A stretch of DNA of 64,000 nt, from contig NZ_SULL01000013.1 of the NCBI RefSeq assembly GCF_009372235.1, positions 207,292-271,291 on the forward strand, read 5' to 3'. This document shows, in pieces, positions 10,083 to 18,563 of this stretch. Every line of letters starts with the position of its first letter. Position 1 is the first letter of the stretch. Made by a program: the position numbers and the translations under genes. The notes beneath the pieces are model-generated. The model ran no database searches, was not told the origin of the DNA, and was given only the letters and a program-made list of their open reading frames with translations. Source of the DNA: Dickeya oryzae. Its GTDB lineage: Bacteria > Pseudomonadota > Gammaproteobacteria > Enterobacterales > Enterobacteriaceae.

Positions 10083-11375
10083 ATGAATCAGGATGACCTG
10101 GACTTCGACCTGCGCCATATCTGGCACCCTTACACTTCTATGACGTCCCCACTGCCCTGTTATCCGGTCACCGCTGCCAGCGGCTACCGGTTGCAACTGG
10201 CTGATGGCCGCCAGTTGGTGGATGGCATGTCGTCCTGGTGGGCGGCGATTCATGGCTACAATCACCCACGCTTGAATCAGGCGTTGCAAGCGCAACTGGC
10301 ACAGATGTCACATGTCATGTTTGGCGGCATCACCCATCCGGCGGCGGTGGCGCTGTGTCGCCAGTTAGTAGCGATCACCCCGGCGGCACTCGAGTGTGTG
10401 TTTTTGGCCGACTCTGGATCGGTGGCAGTAGAAGTGGCGATGAAGATGGCGTTGCAATACTGGCAGGCACGCGGGGAACGTCGTCAGCGTTTTCTGACGC
10501 TGCGCCACGGCTATCATGGCGATACCTTCGGCGCGATGTCGGTGTGCGACCCGGACAACTCGATGCACAGTCTTTATCAGGGATATCTGCCACCGCATCT
10601 GTTTGCCGATGCGCCGCGCGGCGGGTTTGACCAGCCGTGGCAACAGGAAGATATCTCGGCGTTCAGCGCCTTGCTGCAACAGCATCAGCGTGAAATCGCC
10701 GCCGTCATTCTGGAGCCTATCGTGCAGGGTGCGGGCGGTATGCGCTTTTATCATCCCGAGTACCTGCGACAAGTCCGTCAGTTATGCGATCAACACGGCA
10801 TCTTGTTGATCGCCGATGAAATCGCCACCGGATTTGGCCGCACCGGGCGTCTGTTTGCCTGCGAACACGCCGACGTCACGCCGGATATACTGTGTCTTGG
10901 CAAGGCGCTAACCGGTGGCTACATGACACTGTCCGCCACACTGACTACCCGTGCGGTCGCCGAGACCATCAGCAATGGCGAGGCCGGATGCTTCATGCAC
11001 GGCCCGACATTTATGGGAAACCCACTGGCGTGCGCCGTGGCCCACGCCAGCCTGACACTGCTGGCAGAAAATCGCTGGCAGGCGCAGGTGACGGCCATCG
11101 AAGAGCAACTGCGTCAGGCGTTGCTGCCACTTAGGGACGCACCCGCGGTTGCCGATGTGCGGGTGTTGGGTGCTATCGGCGTGGTGGAAACCCACCAGCC
11201 GGTCAATATGGCGAACCTGCAACGGTTCTTTGTCGAACGGGGAGTATGGATTCGCCCCTTTGGCAAACTGATTTATCTGATGCCACCATTTATCATTGAA
11301 CCGCAGGCATTAGCACAATTAACTCACGCTATCGCGGATGCCGTGAGTGGTGCCCATCCTTCGTTTTTCCACTGA
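10083..11375 (+). CDS. bioA: Adenosylmethionine-8-amino-7-oxononanoate aminotransferase
   Basis: BioA is the PLP aminotransferase that makes 7,8-diaminopelargonate using SAM as amino donor. The 430-residue product matches E. coli BioA (429) from its first residues (FDLRHIWHPYTSM) and has the class III signature LLIADEIATGFGRTG and the PLP-lysine segment CLGKALTGGYM near residue 274. The open frame extends upstream of 10083, but homology and the operator position fix the start there. No Shine-Dalgarno sequence is present: the ATG lies four bases from the BirA operator, as I recall is nearly so in E. coli, so the mRNA leader is likely to begin inside the operator. Confidence 0.97.
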   Translation: MNQDDLDFDLRHIWHPYTSMTSPLPCYPVTAASGYRLQLADGRQLVDGMSSWWAAIHGYNHPRLNQALQAQLAQMSHVMFGGITHPAAVALCRQLVAITPAALECVFLADSGSVAVEVAMKMALQYWQARGERRQRFLTLRHGYHGDTFGAMSVCDPDNSMHSLYQGYLPPHLFADAPRGGFDQPWQQEDISAFSALLQQHQREIAAVILEPIVQGAGGMRFYHPEYLRQVRQLCDQHGILLIADEIATGFGRTGRLFACEHADVTPDILCLGKALTGGYMTLSATLTTRAVAETISNGEAGCFMHGPTFMGNPLACAVAHASLTLLAENRWQAQVTAIEEQLRQALLPLRDAPAVADVRVLGAIGVVETHQPVNMANLQRFFVERGVWIRPFGKLIYLMPPFIIEPQALAQLTHAIADAVSGAHPSFFH

Positions 11376-11394
11376 TTCATACTTTCTGCTTGCC

Positions 11395-11419
11395 TGCCTG
11401 GATATTTAAATGCCAGGCA
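11395..11419 (+). terminator. Stem-loop after bioA, possible terminator
   Basis: TGCCTGG (11395-11401) pairs with CCAGGCA (11413-11419) around an AT-rich loop, 20 bases after the bioA stop. A proper T-run does not follow directly, so it may be a weak or Rho-assisted terminator. Confidence 0.4.
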
Positions 11420-11805
11420 ATCCCCCTCCGGAATAATTATCAGCGTGCTGGTAAAATATTTACCTTTTTATTTTCTTAAAAAAATCCTGAATTCATTTTC
11501 AGGGGCCAACATTATTAAAAAAATTGGCTCCTATTAATGTCCGTTTTATTCGACATTCTGTCCTGAATGGTCATTCTCCATAAGCATCAACGTTGCTAGT
11601 ATTCCTATCATATATGGAATTCCAAGCAAAGGATCAGCATGTTCTATTTGAAGCAAAAAAGTAGAGCTATTGGCAGTGCTGATATACAGCCTGATATTAT
11701 TTATCCTGCTGATGGAGTCGCTAGCGAAGCAAAAATACATTTTCGATATTTATCTCAGAGCATATTGGAATTATAGATAAATCAGAATACCACCATGGAT
11801 TACTC
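11420..11805. other. AT-rich gap between bioA and the MFS gene
   Basis: No gene is convincing here. A reverse-strand frame at 11546-11740 would encode 64 residues with one hydrophobic stretch (LLGIPYMIGILATLMLM), and a plus-strand frame at 11639-11776 would encode 45 residues. Neither has a clear ribosome site or recognisable homologue. The stretch is more AT-rich than the flanking core genes and may be a decayed remnant. Confidence 0.4.
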
Positions 11806-11895
11806 ATGAATAACCCCATGACCGAACAGACACAGGCGCTGGTCGTTAATTTCTCCAAATCTTCTCATATACATAGCTGGGGTCCTTTCGCATGA
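11806..11895 (+). CDS. Possible 29-residue leader peptide upstream of the MFS gene
   Basis: A short frame from ATG 11806 encodes MNNPMTEQTQALVVNFSKSS followed by HIHSWGPFA and stops with TGA overlapping the MFS start codon in the arrangement ATGA. Such overlap is typical of translational coupling. A second in-frame ATG at 11818 is another possible start. The ribosome site is weak, so it may be chance; if real it could act as a regulatory leader for the exporter. Confidence 0.3.
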   Translation: MNNPMTEQTQALVVNFSKSSHIHSWGPFA

Positions 11896-13259
11896 AAGAA
11901 CACGCTCTGAATGCGGCAGCAATGCCGCAACCTAAAACACGTTTAGGTGTGGTGGCGATTGTCGCCACCCTGTTTCTTGCCGCGGTGGATAGCACCATTG
12001 TCAGCACCGCACTGCCAGCCATGCGTGATGAGTTGGGCCACGCCGAACTCTGGCCCTGGATCATGTCCGGCTTCTTACTGCCCGTGGCATTGATTGCTCC
12101 GCTGGCTGGTGCCTGCGCTGACCGCCTCGGTGTTTCCATCACGCTGAAAACCAGCCTGATCATCTTTCTGGCCGCCTCGGTTCTGGCTGCCGTCAGCCCG
12201 ACGATGGGCTGGCTGATTGCCGCACGCGTCTTGCAGGGGTGTAGCGCTGGCGGCCTGATTGTATTGACCTACGCGTTACTCGCCAGTCTGTTTGACGCCA
12301 GCCAGCGAGGCAAAATGCAAGGCATGCTCAGTGCTGTCTGGGGGCTTGCCGCTATCATTGGCCCACTGTGCGGTAGCGTATTAACCCATTGGTTCGGATG
12401 GCGGTCTATCTTCTGGTTCAACCTGCCCGTCGGGCTGGGTGCGTTGCTGTTGCTGGTGTTTACGCCGACGGTGGGCAAGCGACAAAACACGGTTCGCCTC
12501 GATATGACCGCACAGTTGGCGCTCATCGTGCTGGCCAGCGTGCTGATGTGGCTGATGACCAGTTCATCGCGCCTGATGATGCCCTGGTTTGCCCCTGTCG
12601 CGCTGGTGCTGATTAGCGCTGCACTTCTGGCCTTGCGCCTGCAAAAACAACCGCTCAGCAGCCCGATTCCCGTCGAATTTTTCCGCCGCGGCGCGCTGTT
12701 CTCGGTCATTGTACTGGTCATGCTCTCCAGCGCGGGTCTCTATGCCTCCGTCACCTTGCTGCCTCTGGCACTCAGTCAGTCTGGCGGTACGCTGTTATCG
12801 GGCGGGCTGCTGATTATGCTGGCCGCGTTAGGCTGGGTCGTCGGCTCTGCCGTATGCGGCAACCTGCTCGCCAAACGGGGATATCGAACCATGGCGGGTG
12901 CCGGAATGGCGTTACTGGCTATCGGCTGTATGGTAATGAATGCTGCGCTGACGCTTAATAACACGTTGGTTATCGCGTTGGCACTGGTCATGATTGGTCT
13001 GGGGATGGGATTCACCGCCACCACCACGCTGGTACTGGCTCAAAACAGCGCACCGCCAGAGCGTCTGGGTGCCTGGACCTCAACCATCCAGTTTTTACGC
13101 AATATTGGCGCAGCCGTTGGCGTCAACCTGTTGGCGACGCTGCAACAGCATATTCAGACAGGAAATACATATCAGACTTGTTTCGCATTATTGGGGGGAA
13201 GTATGCTGGTAGGCGTAATTTTTTGTTTCCTTATCCCCAATTACTATCAAAAATCCTGA
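11892..13259 (+). CDS. MFS multidrug efflux transporter (DHA2/EmrB-QacA-like)
   Basis: A 455-residue inner-membrane protein with about 14 hydrophobic segments. Motif C/D1-like TLFLAAVDSTIVSTALP lies near residue 25, the loop GACADRLGVS between helices 2 and 3, and the FGWRSIFWFNLPVG segment near residue 170, all typical of the drug:H+ antiporter DHA2 family. The substrate is not deducible. The AraC-family gene downstream on the same strand is separated by about 29 bases and is likely the local regulator; MFS-AraC pairs such as the E. coli nimT-nimR genes show similar organisation. Confidence 0.88.
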   Translation: MKEHALNAAAMPQPKTRLGVVAIVATLFLAAVDSTIVSTALPAMRDELGHAELWPWIMSGFLLPVALIAPLAGACADRLGVSITLKTSLIIFLAASVLAAVSPTMGWLIAARVLQGCSAGGLIVLTYALLASLFDASQRGKMQGMLSAVWGLAAIIGPLCGSVLTHWFGWRSIFWFNLPVGLGALLLLVFTPTVGKRQNTVRLDMTAQLALIVLASVLMWLMTSSSRLMMPWFAPVALVLISAALLALRLQKQPLSSPIPVEFFRRGALFSVIVLVMLSSAGLYASVTLLPLALSQSGGTLLSGGLLIMLAALGWVVGSAVCGNLLAKRGYRTMAGAGMALLAIGCMVMNAALTLNNTLVIALALVMIGLGMGFTATTTLVLAQNSAPPERLGAWTSTIQFLRNIGAAVGVNLLATLQQHIQTGNTYQTCFALLGGSMLVGVIFCFLIPNYYQKS

Positions 13260-13288
13260 CAGTAACGGGCAACACTGACGGATGCATA

Positions 13289-14068
13289 ATGGACGACGTG
13301 ATCCACCAGCATGACGCTTTTTTTACCGAGCGTATTCTTGATTCAGTTTCCGTATCTGAAAATGTACCGCACCAGCACACTCAGGGACAGTTTGTACTGG
13401 TGCGACAAGGAATACTGTACGGTCATACGGCATTTCGAAACTGGCTGATTAAACCGGGCATGGCGGTATGGATCCCGCCGAATGTCGTGCACTGGGGGCA
13501 TGCCTTACATCGGGTTGATTTAACCGTGCTGTACGTTGCCCCCTCGCTGTGCCACTGCTCGTCGAGTGAGATAAAACTGTTGGATGCGTCCACGTTTATC
13601 GTCGGCTTGTGCGAACGTCTGGCCTTTGCACAGACCACACTGAGCGATGAACGTCGCGATCGCATCCTGCAACTGCTCTTCGAAGAAATCGAGGAAATGC
13701 CCTCCAGCAACCTCTCCCTGCCCTTACCCGGCGATCACCGCCTGAAAAAAATCACCGATTGTCTCATCGCCACACCGGCATTACGCCGCAGCCTCGCTGA
13801 CTGGGGAAAACTGGTGGGGGCGACGGAACGTACGCTGGCCAGACTGTTTGTGCGTCATACCGGGCTACGTTTTACCGAATGGCATAATCGCCTGTTATTA
13901 TCCGAAGCCTGGCGCGGACTGGCAGACAATAAATCCAATGATGAGCTGGCCATCCAGCTAGGGTTTTCATCCAGCGACTCCTTTGGGCACTGGTTTCGCC
14001 GCATGACCGGCAATAGCCCCAGCCACGCACGCCGACACCTCAACACACAAAACGCTCCCACGGCCTGA
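13289..14068 (+). CDS. AraC-family transcriptional regulator with cupin N-domain
   Basis: The 259-residue product has an N-terminal AraC-binding cupin-like domain (HQHTQGQFVLVRQGILYGH, then the MAVWIPPNVVHWGHAL segment) and a C-terminal double helix-turn-helix (about 165-255) with RSLADWGKLVGATERTLARLF and LAIQLGFSSSDSFGHWFRRM. The histidine-rich cupin suggests a small ligand or metal. The start at 13289 leaves a 29-base gap from the MFS stop; the frame is open further upstream but inside the MFS gene. It probably controls the exporter. Confidence 0.88.
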   Translation: MDDVIHQHDAFFTERILDSVSVSENVPHQHTQGQFVLVRQGILYGHTAFRNWLIKPGMAVWIPPNVVHWGHALHRVDLTVLYVAPSLCHCSSSEIKLLDASTFIVGLCERLAFAQTTLSDERRDRILQLLFEEIEEMPSSNLSLPLPGDHRLKKITDCLIATPALRRSLADWGKLVGATERTLARLFVRHTGLRFTEWHNRLLLSEAWRGLADNKSNDELAIQLGFSSSDSFGHWFRRMTGNSPSHARRHLNTQNAPTA

Positions 14069-14246
14069 GTCTACAAACCACGTCCACTGGTTCCCCGGCG
14101 ACGGTCATCGCCCTATTCACGTGAATTGTCACTTTCATTCGATACTATGACTTTATCGAGCATTCCCGGCTTGGTCGTACTGCGTTACCGTAAGCACACT
14201 AGGATTTACGATAAAACTCGATTCACGATAAAAAAGGAAATGACCC

Positions 14247-14732
14247 ATGCTGGAATATAACCTGATGAAATTGCTGCATGCGCTGGCTGCAGTAGCTGCC
14301 ACAGGCCCGTTACTGTTTGCCCCCTGGCTTTCATGGCGGTTGCAATCCTGCCAGCATAACCCCGAAAAGCAACTACTGCTCAGTGGATTAACCATTACCG
14401 ACAGATTTTACAACGTGGCAGGTTGGCTGCTGATGATAAGCGGGGCTGTCATGCTGTGGCTGGATGACTGGCACCGCTTATTCCAATTGTGGTTTGTCCT
14501 GAGCGTGGCGTTTTTCGTCATCGACTCTATCGCAGAAAAGAAATGGCGTGACCCGGCCACGACCGCACTGGACACCACTGGCCCCGGTGAACCTGGCTGG
14601 TTGCTGCACACCTCCCAACTGCACCGTGCGGTGTTAACCCAAATGGGGTCAACCAGCCTGATTCTGCTGGCAATGCTATTGCATAACCAGTTGACGATGA
14701 GTCTGCTGAGCATCACCGCATTTATCCACTAA
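14247..14732 (+). CDS. DUF2269-like integral membrane protein
   Basis: A 161-residue protein with four predicted membrane segments: residues 5-27 starting LMKLLHALAAVAATGPL, 55-72, 78-95 and 130-150. The LLHALAAVAATGP opening is typical of DUF2269 proteins, whose function is unknown. A good Shine-Dalgarno AAGGAAATGACCC precedes the start. It stands alone between the AraC gene and bgxA. Confidence 0.7.
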   Translation: MLEYNLMKLLHALAAVAATGPLLFAPWLSWRLQSCQHNPEKQLLLSGLTITDRFYNVAGWLLMISGAVMLWLDDWHRLFQLWFVLSVAFFVIDSIAEKKWRDPATTALDTTGPGEPGWLLHTSQLHRAVLTQMGSTSLILLAMLLHNQLTMSLLSITAFIH

Positions 14733-14754
14733 GCCTGACCAGATTCATTCACCA

Positions 14755-14950
14755 CCTTTATTACGCACTATTACGCACAGCACAATGACGGCTACCACCC
14801 GCACCGGTGGCAGCACGCAGTTCACCACTATTTCTTTGAACTATTTCTTTGAACTCTATCCAGAATTTTACCCCGCTGACTTGAAGGCCACCTGAAGGCT
14901 GCACTAGTGTTGATGTGGACTATTGATGTGAATTGCTAATGTGAACGACC
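14755..14950 (+). repeat. Degenerate tandem short repeats upstream of bgxA
   Basis: Several small tandem duplications crowd this stretch: attacgcact/attacgcac, actatttctttga written twice in a row, then ttgatgtggacta/ttgatgtgaattgctaatgtgaac. They look like slippage products in an untranslated promoter region, not a CRISPR or iteron array. Confidence 0.55.
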
Positions 14951-15049
14951 TCTCTGGCAGGACAACGGCGTGCACCCTCCCACATGCGCTGTGAAGCGGT
15001 GTTGTTGTCCGCGACCGCTGTACCACCTCAAATAACGAGAAATCTACAC

Positions 15050-17014
15050 ATGGAAAAAAGTGCGATACGACAAAAGGCGCTTCTCATCGCGCTACCCTTA
15101 CTGTTTTCCCCTCTGGCAAGCGCAGTACAACAGGCTGTGCTCGATACCCGTGGCGCACCGTTGATCAAAGTCAACGGGCTGACATTTAAGGACCTGAACC
15201 GCGACGGAAAACTCAACCCGTATGAAGACTGGCGTTTACCTGCGGCAGAGCGGGCGGCGGACCTGGTCTCACGCATGACGCTGGCAGAAAAAGCCGGGGT
15301 GATGATGCACGGATCCGCGCCAACGACAGGCAGCGTCACCGGTGCCGGTACGCAATATGACCTCAATGCGGCAAAAACCATGATTGCCGATCGCTACGTC
15401 AACAGCTTTATTACCCGGCTTTCTGGCGATAACCCGGCACAGATGGCCGAAGAAAACAATAAATTACAGCAACTGGCGGAAGCCACCCGTCTGGGGATCC
15501 CTATCACTATCAGCACCGACCCGCGCAGTTCGTTCCAGTCGCTGGTTGGTGTCAGTGTATCGGTCGGTAAATTCAGTAAATGGCCGGAGACGCTTGGACT
15601 GGCGGCGATTGGCGACGAAGAACTGGTCAGGCGCTTTGCTGATATTGTGCGCCAGGAATACCGCGCCGTCGGCATCACCGAAGCGTTATCACCGCAGGCA
15701 GACCTCGCCACCGAACCACGCTGGCCGCGTATTGATGGCACCTTTGGCGAAGACCCCGACCTGACGAAAAAAATGGTGCGCGGTTATGTCACCGGTATGC
15801 AGAACGGTAAAAATGGCCTTAACGCACAAAGCGTCATCTCGATAGTAAAACACTGGGTCGGGTATGGTGCGGCAAAAGACGGCTGGGACAGCCACAATGT
15901 TTACGGCAAATACGCGCAATTCCGGCAAAACAACCTGCAATGGCACATCGACCCGTTTACCGGCGCGTTTGAAGCCCATGCGGCGGGCATCATGCCGACT
16001 TACTCCATTTTGCGAAACGCCAGTTGGCACGGCAAACCCATCGAACAGGTCGGTGCCGGGTTCAACCGTTTCCTGCTTACTGACCTGCTGCGCGGCCAGT
16101 ATGGTTTTGACGGCGTCATCCTCAGTGACTGGCTTATCACCAACGACTGCAAAGGCGATTGCCTCACCGGCGTGAAGCCGGGTGAAAAACCGGTGCCGCG
16201 AGGTATGCCGTGGGGTGTGGAGAAACTGACACCCGCCGAACGCTTCGTCAAAGCCGTGAATGCTGGAATCGATCAGTTCGGCGGCGTCACCGACTCAGCG
16301 CTGCTGGTGCAAGCGGTGCAGGACGGCAAACTGAGCGAGGCTCGCCTTGATACCTCCGTCAACCGCATTCTGAAACAGAAATTCCAGACCGGATTATTCG
16401 AGCGTCCCTACGTTAATGCCACACAAGCTAACGACATCGTCGGCAAGGCAGACTGGCAACAACTGGCAGACGATACCCAGGCTCGCTCGCTGGTCTTGTT
16501 GCAAAACAACAATCTGTTACCGCTGCGTAAAGGCAGCCGGGTCTGGCTGCATGGCATTGCGGCAAATGCCGCGCAGGAGGCTGGTTTTATCGTCGTGAAT
16601 ACGCCAGAGCAGGCAGACGTGGCGCTGATCCGCACCCACACACCATACGAACAGCCACACAAGAACTTTTTCTTTGGCAGCCGCCATCATGAAGGGTCGC
16701 TGGCATTTCGCAACGACAACCCGGACTATCAGGCTATCGTGCGTGCCAGCGCCAGGGTGCCGACGCTGGTCACCGTCTATATGGAGCGGCCTGCCATTCT
16801 GACCAATGTGGTGGATAAAACCCGCGCACTGGTCGCCAACTTTGGCGTTAGCGATAGTGTATTGCTCAACCGGCTGATGTCAGGCGCGGTTTATACGGCA
16901 AAATTGCCGTTTGAGCTGCCGTCTTCTATGTCAGCGGTGCGCAACCAGCAGCCCGATCTCCCTTATGACAGCGCAAAACCGCTGTTCCCATTCGGTTATG
17001 GCCTGCCCCACTAA
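15050..17014 (+). CDS. bgxA: Periplasmic GH3 beta-glucosidase/xylosidase
   Basis: A 654-residue glycoside hydrolase family 3 enzyme with an N-terminal signal peptide (KALLIALPLLFSPLASA, cleavage near residue 26), so it acts in the periplasm or outside the cell on oligosaccharides from plant walls. The catalytic nucleophile aspartate is in GFDGVILSDW at about residue 360, and the substrate-binding KH pair is in VKHWVGYG. The length equals what I remember for BgxA of Erwinia chrysanthemi D1, a beta-glucosidase/xylosidase; that gene identity is from memory. The chosen start directly precedes the signal peptide; the open frame extends 22 codons upstream. Confidence 0.9.
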   Translation: MEKSAIRQKALLIALPLLFSPLASAVQQAVLDTRGAPLIKVNGLTFKDLNRDGKLNPYEDWRLPAAERAADLVSRMTLAEKAGVMMHGSAPTTGSVTGAGTQYDLNAAKTMIADRYVNSFITRLSGDNPAQMAEENNKLQQLAEATRLGIPITISTDPRSSFQSLVGVSVSVGKFSKWPETLGLAAIGDEELVRRFADIVRQEYRAVGITEALSPQADLATEPRWPRIDGTFGEDPDLTKKMVRGYVTGMQNGKNGLNAQSVISIVKHWVGYGAAKDGWDSHNVYGKYAQFRQNNLQWHIDPFTGAFEAHAAGIMPTYSILRNASWHGKPIEQVGAGFNRFLLTDLLRGQYGFDGVILSDWLITNDCKGDCLTGVKPGEKPVPRGMPWGVEKLTPAERFVKAVNAGIDQFGGVTDSALLVQAVQDGKLSEARLDTSVNRILKQKFQTGLFERPYVNATQANDIVGKADWQQLADDTQARSLVLLQNNNLLPLRKGSRVWLHGIAANAAQEAGFIVVNTPEQADVALIRTHTPYEQPHKNFFFGSRHHEGSLAFRNDNPDYQAIVRASARVPTLVTVYMERPAILTNVVDKTRALVANFGVSDSVLLNRLMSGAVYTAKLPFELPSSMSAVRNQQPDLPYDSAKPLFPFGYGLPH

Positions 17015-17043
17015 GCCTGCGTCACGGTTCAATATCATGTAAT

Positions 17044-17191
17044 CCATGCCATTTGGCCAATGGCATGGAAGCAATATGATGGAACCAATGTGATAGAAAC
17101 AATTGTAATAGAAACAATTGTGATAGAGCGAACGTAACCGACGTAATGGCGTAATGGCATAAACGTCGCCCCGGTGTTATGGGGCGACGTT
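17044..17191 (+). repeat. Palindrome, degenerate 15-base tandem repeats and strong stem-loop after bgxA
   Basis: First a perfect palindrome, CCATGCCATT/AATGGCATGG (17044-17068), then about four imperfect copies of a 15-base unit like caatgtgatagaaac (about 17074-17130), then a strong hairpin AACGTCGCCCC/GGGGCGACGTT (17162-17191). The last hairpin lacks a T-run but may protect or end the bgxA transcript. The tandem units are too degenerate and too close for CRISPR. Confidence 0.6.
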
Positions 17192-17356
17192 CTCCCCTCC
17201 GCCTACCCAGACTACCCTTATCGTCCATTCAATCAGCGGCAATTCATGAAAAACCGTACAACAGAGGTGAAACTCCCCTCCTCATTTTTGTGATTCGTAG
17301 CACACTGCCGACATTAGCGTTATCATCACCTTAACGGTTCTCCAGGATTTTCCCCT

Positions 17357-17767
17357 ATGCGCAATACCATCACACTGTGCTGGCAGTATTTACGCGCTTT
17401 CGCATTGATTTATCTGTGTCTGTTTATTGGCAATGCGATATCTGCGTTACTTCCGATTACCATTCCCGGCAGCATTCTCGGCATGTTGGTGCTGTTTGCC
17501 TTGCTGGCATCGCAAATTCTGCCGTCGCGCTGGGTCAAACCGGGTTGCCAGTTGCTGATCCGCTACATGGCACTACTGTTCGTGCCTATCGGGGTGGGAG
17601 TGATGAACTATTATGACGTTGTGCGCGACCAGTTCGGCCCCATCGTCGTCTCCTGTCTGGTCAGCACATTTGTAGTCATGACCGTTGTGGGTTACACCAC
17701 CCAGATGATGCACCGTGACCGGATACCGCCAGACCACAACACCGCCGACACGAAGGAAGAGAAATAA
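17357..17767 (+). CDS. yohJ: CidA/LrgA family protein YohJ
   Basis: A 136-residue inner-membrane protein with four hydrophobic segments and the family signature [17 protein letters not shown] near residue 35. LrgA/CidA proteins act with LrgB/CidB partners in holin-like or small-metabolite export; in E. coli yohJ and yohK precede cdd as here. Its stop codon overlaps the yohK start by one base, so the two are coupled. Confidence 0.92.
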   Translation: MRNTITLCWQYLRAFALIYLCLFIGNAISALLPITIPGSILGMLVLFALLASQILPSRWVKPGCQLLIRYMALLFVPIGVGVMNYYDVVRDQFGPIVVSCLVSTFVVMTVVGYTTQMMHRDRIPPDHNTADTKEEK

Positions 17768-18462
17768 TGCTGAATTATCTGTGGTGGTCACTACCGCTAA
17801 CACTGGTGGTTTTCTTTGGTGCCCGCAAAGTGGCGTTAACGTTGAAAATGCCGTTACTGAACCCGTTGCTGGTCTCAATGCTGGTGATCATCCCGCTGCT
17901 GCTGGTTTTGGATATCCCTTACAATCATTATTTTAGCGGTAGCGCCATCCTCAACAGTCTGCTGCAACCTGCGGTGGTGGCGCTGGCCTTCCCGTTGTAT
18001 GAACAGCTACACCAAATCCGTGCGCGCTGGAAATCCATCATCAGTGTTTGTTTTATCGGCAGTGTCACCGCCATTATTTCTGGCACCGTGATTGCCTTGT
18101 GGCTCGGTGCCTCGCGGGAAATCGCTGCCTCCGTGCTGCCAAAGTCGGTCACCACGCCAATCGCTATGGCCGTTGCCAGCGCTATCGGCGGCATTCCAGC
18201 CATCAGCGCCCTGTGTGTGATTCTTGTTGGTATTGTCGGCGCGGTGATGGGCCACACGTTGCTTAATCGGCTGAATATTCGCGCCAAATCCGCCCGGGGG
18301 CTGGCGATGGGAACCGCGTCACACGCACTGGGTACAGCTCGTTGCGCGGAAGTCGATTTTCAGGAAGGTGCCTTCAGCTCGCTGGCGCTCGTTATCTGTG
18401 GCATCATTACCTCGTTGGTCGCGCCATTCCTATTTCCGGTGATCATCCGCCTGATGGACTAA
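17767..18462 (+). CDS. yohK: CidB/LrgB family autolysis modulator YohK
   Basis: A 231-residue protein with about six membrane segments and the LrgB signatures PLYEQLHQIRARWK, SVTTPIAMAVASAIGG and ARGLAMGTASHALGTA. It pairs with YohJ. Length matches E. coli YohK (231). In E. coli the next gene is cdd; here a nuclease-like gene lies between. Confidence 0.93.
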   Translation: MLNYLWWSLPLTLVVFFGARKVALTLKMPLLNPLLVSMLVIIPLLLVLDIPYNHYFSGSAILNSLLQPAVVALAFPLYEQLHQIRARWKSIISVCFIGSVTAIISGTVIALWLGASREIAASVLPKSVTTPIAMAVASAIGGIPAISALCVILVGIVGAVMGHTLLNRLNIRAKSARGLAMGTASHALGTARCAEVDFQEGAFSSLALVICGIITSLVAPFLFPVIIRLMD

Positions 18463-18563
18463 CGCTGCCGGTCACGCTAAAACCAACCCATGGCAGGTCA
18501 GCACCTCGAAACGCCAGTCGGCCTGCTTCCCACTACAGAGTAAGAAAACATTCAGACGGTCAC

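Noticed and set aside
17074..17130. Tandem repeats as a CRISPR array
   Set aside because: The 15-base units are degenerate and have no spacers; no cas genes are near.
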